Below, one piece after another: positions 5,437 through 8,285 of a stretch of DNA of 8,285 nucleotides. Below the pieces are notes generated by a model. The model did no database searches. It was given only the letters and a program-made list of their open reading frames with translations, and was not told the DNA's origin. This stretch comes from Acidimicrobiia bacterium. GTDB taxonomy: Bacteria > Actinomycetota > Acidimicrobiia > Acidimicrobiales > JACDCH01. The position numbers and the translations under genes were made by a program. The stretch covers positions 1-8,285 of the forward strand of contig JACDCH010000001.1 in assembly GCA_013694495.1 (NCBI GenBank), written 5' to 3'. Position 1 is the stretch's first letter. Every line of letters begins with the position of its first letter.

Positions 5437-6027
5437 ATGAGGCGCTTCGTGCCCAACCTGTCGACCGGCAACCTCGCCATCGTGCTCACGGCCCTCGCCA
5501 CGCTGGTCGTCGGGGCGCTCGTGTACCGGGTGGCGTGGACCGCCGAGGAGATCAACGACCGCGCCCGAAGCATCGACGACGTTGCCGTCACCATCGACGA
5601 GGCCGCCCTGGCGGTCACGAACCTCGGCGCCACCAACGACCTCGCCTCGTCGATACTCGCCTCCGCAACGCCCCTGGACGACCGGCTCGCCCTGGTCGCG
5701 GCGCTGGCGGAGTCAGTCGACGGCCACGCCACCTCCATCAACGGATCGGCGGCCACCGTGGTCGGCACCGCCGGGACGATCGATGCCACCGCCAAGGGCG
5801 TCGTGGAGTCGGCCGGCGGCATCAACGGCCGGGCCGCCGAGATCCTCGGCATCGCCGAGTCGATCATGCGCGGCGTCGACCAGATCAACGCCAACCTGGA
5901 CGACACGATCGACGTCGTCTCCCGCGTCGAGTCCGACACCACGAACATCCTCGGCCAGGCGGGCGCCGCCCACCAGAACGCGTCCTGCATCGACGCGGCC
6001 CTCGGCGGCGTCGACGGCCACTGCTGA
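5437..6027 (+). CDS. Membrane-anchored heptad-repeat protein 4
   Basis: 196 residues. Arg2 and Arg3 precede a membrane helix at about 12-31. Heptads run at 39, 46, 53 and 60. A Pro79-Leu80 turn follows, then Ile or Val at 94, 101, 108, 115, 122, 129, 136, 143, 150, 164 and 171. DTTNI is at 167-171, and Cys184 and Cys196 are the only cysteines. The heptad positions equal those of protein 1 minus one throughout, so these two are the closest pair and probably arose by duplication. The ATG follows AGAGG by 9 nt and lies 19 nt after the previous stop. This is the last gene of the operon, ending convergently 21 nt from the minus-strand PsbP-like gene. Role unknown; a structural helical subunit exposed outside the membrane is inferred. 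Confidence 0.8.
   Translation: MRRFVPNLSTGNLAIVLTALATLVVGALVYRVAWTAEEINDRARSIDDVAVTIDEAALAVTNLGATNDLASSILASATPLDDRLALVAALAESVDGHATSINGSAATVVGTAGTIDATAKGVVESAGGINGRAAEILGIAESIMRGVDQINANLDDTIDVVSRVESDTTNILGQAGAAHQNASCIDAALGGVDGHC
5716..5886 (+). repeat. 21-nt coding repeat of heptads in gene 4
   Basis: Nine Ile or Val codons spaced 21 nt (residues 94 to 150), with alternating V and I in the first half. SINGS at 100-104 and GINGR at 128-132 are the best matches to the IN-x-S consensus. Confidence 0.65.
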
Positions 6028-6045
6028 GCCGCGCCCCCTTCTTCG

Positions 6046-6059
6046 CCCTCAGCCGAGGG
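6046..6059. terminator. Weak hairpin at convergent gene ends
   Basis: CCCTC (6046-6050), AGCC loop, GAGGG (6055-6059) at the junction of the fourth heptad gene and the minus-strand PsbP-like gene, overlapping the stop codon of the latter. The stem is only 5 bp and has no T tract, so termination here is tentative. Confidence 0.2.
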
Positions 6060-6810
6060 TCGTCGACGTCGTCGGGCCGACGGCGGGAGGCGCGCTCCGG
6101 AAGGACGACGACAGCGCATCGAAGGCGGGAGCGAGCAGGTCGAACCGTTCGGTCGGTACGGCCTGCAGGACCAGGATGTTCATCACCCGGCCCTGGAAGA
6201 GGAAGTAGTGCGCGTGGACGCCCTGCTCGCCGGTGACGGCGTCGTCGAACAGGTACAGGTAGTAGTAGCCGGGCATGCCGTTCAGCTCGATCTCGGTCTC
6301 CCGGAGCACGTTGACCCCGGCGCCGGCGATGATCCCGTCGGTAACGGCGTTCATGTCGGCGAGGTTCTCGGTGGTGACGGCGTCGGCCAGCTCGACCGTC
6401 CGCACCAGCGCCGAGTCCTGGCCTCCGGCGGACAGGACGAGGACGACGCTCGGGTCGGTCGGCGGGGGATCGAGCCGCTCCCACGTCGCCGGGTAGGACA
6501 GGCTGACCCCGCTGTCGGCGTCCTCGAACTGGATCAGGTCACCGGGCAGCCCACTGGTCGTCGTCGACGCCGGCTCGGTGGTGATCGTGGTCCCGGTCGC
6601 TGCGGTCGGCTGAGGGGCCGAGCCACGCTGCCCGAGGAGGTAGGCCAAAGTGGCGGCGACCACGACCGCCAGCCCCGCGCCGACCAACGTGAGCCGGCCG
6701 GACCCCGTCCGAGGGGCAGCCGCGGCCGGGGCCGGCCCGTCGTGCTCGTCGAGGTCGTCCCTGTCGTCGTCGTCGCCGCCGGGGTCGCTCACAGGTTCAT
6801 CGTGCCCCAT
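6049..6810 (-). CDS. Single-pass membrane protein with PsbP/LpqN-like outer domain
   Basis: 253 residues. A very acidic cytoplasmic tail (1-24, mostly Asp/Glu) is followed by a membrane helix at about 40-60, a Thr/Ser/Pro-rich linker (65-88), and a globular domain (93-238). The domain opens SGVSLSYPATWERLD, the 'G[VF]S.SYP..W' opening typical of PsbP-like and actinobacterial LpqN-type extracytoplasmic domains. It continues with GMPGYYYLYLF and ends in FDALSSSFR, the usual closing helix of such domains. A short Thr/Pro tail follows. There is no lipobox, so it is helix-anchored rather than a lipoprotein. The ATG has a GGGGAG ribosome site at 6816-6821. It is transcribed divergently from the second small-membrane-protein operon and convergently with the heptad operon. 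It may be an accessory or ligand-binding component. Confidence 0.75.
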   Translation of the reverse strand: MGHDEPVSDPGGDDDDRDDLDEHDGPAPAAAAPRTGSGRLTLVGAGLAVVVAATLAYLLGQRGSAPQPTAATGTTITTEPASTTTSGLPGDLIQFEDADSGVSLSYPATWERLDPPPTDPSVVLVLSAGGQDSALVRTVELADAVTTENLADMNAVTDGIIAGAGVNVLRETEIELNGMPGYYYLYLFDDAVTGEQGVHAHYFLFQGRVMNILVLQAVPTERFDLLAPAFDALSSSFRSAPPAVGPTTSTTLG

Positions 6811-6842
6811 CGGCAGCTCCCCGCCGGCAACGACGACGAACG

Positions 6843-6871
6843 TTGACCACTAGGTGCAAGAAGCCTACAGT
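6843..6871 (+). promoter_or_regulatory. Strong promoter with TAGGTGCAA element, copy B
   Basis: TTGACC (6843-6848), a 17-nt spacer, TACAGT (6866-6871): a near-consensus housekeeping-type promoter. TAGGTGCAA (6851-6859) lies in the spacer, exactly 6 nt before the -10, as in copy A at 2003-2023. The RNA would start about 19 nt before the GTG at 6897. A repressor bound to the spacer element would block polymerase, while an activator could reshape the spacer; either is inference. Confidence 0.7.
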
Positions 6872-6896
6872 GGCCGGGATCGGGGGAAGGGGACCA

Positions 6897-7154
6897 GTGC
6901 TCGCAGTCGTCCTGACGGGGTGGTACGCCGGCTTCATCATCGCCGCCGTCGTCATCGTCCTCGTGGTGATCCTCGTCGCCATCCTGCTGACCCTGGCCCG
7001 GCGAATTGCTCGCCAGGCCGCAGCCATCGAGGAGGCACTCGACCAGAGCCGCTGGAACACCGAGCCGCTCTGGGACCTCGCCATGGTCAACGACGCCGTC
7101 GGCGACATCATCGAGCACGCCAGCGTGCTCCGGCGCAGCTTGGAAGACGCATGA
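6897..7154 (+). CDS. Small single-pass membrane protein, second cluster, gene 1
   Basis: 85 residues: membrane helix at about 9-33 preceded by TGWY, then a charged cytoplasmic helix (Arg35, Arg36, Arg39, AAAIEEALDQ) and a second helix DLAMVNDAVGDIIEHASVLRR. The GTG at 6897 follows AAGGGGA by 3-4 nt. An upstream in-frame TTG at 6843 is rejected because it is the -35 box of the promoter. The stop overlaps the next start (ATGA). No homolog is recognised. The layout matches the other small proteins: outer N-terminus, one membrane helix, cytosolic helices. Confidence 0.75.
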   Translation: MLAVVLTGWYAGFIIAAVVIVLVVILVAILLTLARRIARQAAAIEEALDQSRWNTEPLWDLAMVNDAVGDIIEHASVLRRSLEDA

Positions 7155-7435
7155 CGGTGCTCGGGCTCGAGAGCGAGCACGTCACGATGTGGTGGATCGC
7201 GCTCGGGATGGGCCTCGTCGTCATCGTGGTCGTCATCGTGCTCCTGTCTCTGCTGGTCAGCCTGATCAACGACATCGACAGGAACGCGGCCAAGCTGTGG
7301 AACACGGCCACCCGGGTCGCCCGGAACACCGCGACGACCTGGATGCTCAAGGACACTGCGGTGGCGAGCGGCGTTCTCCACGACGAGGTCGCCCTGCACG
7401 CGCAACTGCTCAAGGACAAGGTGGCAGGCAAGTGA
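7151..7435 (+). CDS. Small single-pass membrane protein, second cluster, gene 2
   Basis: 94 residues with a membrane helix at about 14-38 that opens MWWI, like LWWI of the protein at 2066-2383. A cytoplasmic helical region with Arg44, Lys48, Arg55 and Arg58, and a Lys-rich end, follow. The ATG overlaps the previous stop by 4 nt and has GGAAG 4 nt upstream. Internal starts at GTG 7181 or ATG 7187 would leave little before the membrane helix and cannot be excluded. Similarity to the 2066 gene beyond WWI and hydrophobic pattern is weak. Confidence 0.75.
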   Translation: MTVLGLESEHVTMWWIALGMGLVVIVVVIVLLSLLVSLINDIDRNAAKLWNTATRVARNTATTWMLKDTAVASGVLHDEVALHAQLLKDKVAGK

Positions 7436-7686
7436 CGCTCCGGGTCGTGCTCACCGTGGTCGAGATCCTGGGCCTCGCCCTGGTGCTCGCCTACTTCCTC
7501 AACGTCATCGGCAAGCAGCTCATCCGCATCACCGACACGCTCGGGAAGATCGCCTTCGGTGTGCGGGCCGTCGAGACCCAGTGCGCGGTGATCGGCCCGG
7601 CCGCCGAACGCCTGAACGGCGAGCTGACCGCCACCGCCGCCGGCCTCGGTGAGGCGGCGGAGCTGGCGGAGCGCCTCGCCGGCTGA
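7432..7686 (+). CDS. Small single-pass membrane protein, TLG/GVRxxExQ family, second copy
   Basis: 84 residues: membrane helix at about 5-27, then TLG (36-38), GVR (43-45), Glu48, Gln50 and Gly55, all at the same residue numbers as in the protein at 2383-2652. Residues 22-55 align gap-free with 13 of 34 identities. The C-terminal part is an Ala/Glu/Leu amphipathic helix. One cysteine (Cys51) follows the conserved Gln. The GTG overlaps the previous stop by 4 nt, so all three genes of this cluster are translationally coupled. The family is unnamed to my knowledge; a role as a membrane subunit of a shared complex is inferred. Confidence 0.75.
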   Translation: MTLRVVLTVVEILGLALVLAYFLNVIGKQLIRITDTLGKIAFGVRAVETQCAVIGPAAERLNGELTATAAGLGEAAELAERLAG

Positions 7687-7727
7687 CGTCCACCCCGCGA
7701 CCTCGGCCGCGGACTCGCTCGGCGCCG

Positions 7728-7910
7728 GTGGTGGGCAACGACTACACCGCGGCGCAGGACCTGGAAGGCGCCGACCTCCTGCTCGACGGCTTCGGCGACC
7801 CGGAGCATCCGGCCCCGGCCCTGGCCGGTCCCTACGGCGTCGCCGGGGCCGGCGGGCTTGACGGGGCCACACTGCGGCGCCTGGTCGCGGCCACCCGAGG
7901 CGACAGCTGA
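7728..7910 (+). CDS. Small hypothetical protein, 60 residues
   Basis: A short soluble, acidic, Gly/Ala/Asp-rich protein beginning VGNDYTAAQDLEGADLLLDG. Codons carry strong G/C in third position, supporting coding. It follows the small-membrane-protein operon by 41 nt, but neither GTG (7728 or 7731) has a good ribosome site. It may be read by coupling or from a different start. It ends 10 nt from the convergent gene. No family is recognised, and a chance open frame remains possible in such GC-rich DNA. Confidence 0.5.
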   Translation: MVGNDYTAAQDLEGADLLLDGFGDPEHPAPALAGPYGVAGAGGLDGATLRRLVAATRGDS

Positions 7911-7920
7911 CGCCGGGTCC

Positions 7921-8285
7921 TCATCCGAGGCCGAGCGCGGCCCGGATCGCCGCCCGTCCCCCGGCCGGGTCCATCGCCACCAGCTCGGGGAGCGTCCGGT
8001 TCATCCCCGCGACCAACTGATCCGCCACGAAGTAGCCGACCCGCCACTTCCCGTCGACGAGGCCCGAGCCGAACCACGTCTCGGCCGATCCCACGACGTC
8101 GAGCTCGGCGGCGAAGCGCTCCACCAGCTCGTCCTTGCGCTCGCCGCACCACGAGAGCCAGTCCTCGAAGCCGGCGTGGCCGTACCAGAAGTAGTCGTCG
8201 TCGAGCTGCCCCGGGCGGGCGCGGCGAGACGCCTGGATGGCCAGACCCTCCGAGAACGCCACCCAGGCGGTGTCCTCCTCGGGAC
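7921..8285 (-). CDS. C-terminal part of an unknown, possibly DUF2268-like protein
   Basis: The frame is open to the right edge and reads naturally through the GTG at 8262 (EEDTAWVAFSEGLAI), so about 120 C-terminal residues of a longer protein are seen. Features are DDDYFWYGHAGFEDWLSWCGER, then a helix, then KWRVGYFVADQLVAGM and LPELVAM near the end. The closing 'GY..a..lV......l.EL..m' pattern recalls the C-terminus of DUF2268-type putative zinc proteases. The diagnostic HExxH would lie outside the window, so this is a weak assignment. It appears unrelated to the system on its left. Confidence 0.6.
   Translation of the reverse strand, partial: PEEDTAWVAFSEGLAIQASRRARPGQLDDDYFWYGHAGFEDWLSWCGERKDELVERFAAELDVVGSAETWFGSGLVDGKWRVGYFVADQLVAGMNRTLPELVAMDPAGGRAAIRAALGLG

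Noticed and set aside
3451..6027. The four-gene operon as an MCE (mammalian cell entry) lipid-transport operon.
   Set aside because: No YrbE-type permease, no MCE/MlaD beta-barrel domain and no ABC ATPase are present; only the one-span anchor and helical tail are similar.
4644..6119. Long minus-strand open frame across the heptad operon.
   Set aside because: High GC produces long antisense frames; the composition is Arg/Ser/Ala-rich with no domain, and the plus-strand genes are strongly supported.
2724..7837. Shared GGTCCCTACGG at about 2724 and about 7827.
   Set aside because: An 11-bp match is plausible by chance in GC-rich DNA; the second copy is inside a coding frame and the contexts do not align.

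Overview
The window is very GC-rich, with GC-rich third codon positions, several GTG starts and tightly packed genes that overlap by 1 to 13 nt. This suggests an actinobacterium. A less-studied lineage such as Acidimicrobiia is possible, but that is only an impression; there is no rRNA or other marker gene here. No tRNA, rRNA, CRISPR array, insertion sequence or phage gene was seen, and no stretch over 300 nt lacks a gene.

Layout. (1) At the left edge is the 3' part of a plus-strand gene that may encode a dimeric alpha-beta barrel protein. It runs into a convergent minus-strand operon of two CooC/MinD-type P-loop ATPases (1947 to 434). (2) Divergent from that operon is a plus-strand pair of small membrane proteins (2066-2652), then an ECF-type sigma-70 factor (2775-3347). 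(3) After a 103-nt gap comes a plus-strand operon of four membrane-anchored helical proteins (3451-6027). Each has an N-terminal membrane segment, a predicted extracytoplasmic domain, a conserved DxxN[IV] motif and a C-terminal cysteine pair. Three of them carry strict heptads of the IN-x-S-A type. (4) A convergent minus-strand gene (6810-6049) encodes a single-pass protein with a PsbP/LpqN-like outer domain. (5) Divergent from it is a second plus-strand set of three overlapping small membrane proteins (6897-7686), then a 60-residue unknown protein. (6) A minus-strand gene cut by the right edge may be a DUF2268-like protein.

The locus looks like one system. The last gene of each small-membrane-protein cluster (2383-2652 and 7432-7686) is homologous to the other, with TLG, GVR, E and Q at identical residue numbers. 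Both clusters are preceded by the same 9-mer TAGGTGCAA exactly 6 nt upstream of a TACANT -10 box. Positive charges predict that the small proteins face the cytoplasm and the heptad proteins face outward. A working model is an envelope complex: cytosolic ATPases, small membrane proteins with cytosolic helices, and four outward helical proteins, with the sigma factor and the shared promoter element coordinating expression. I do not recognise this set as a named system. Its function is unknown, and the model is inference from architecture and synteny.
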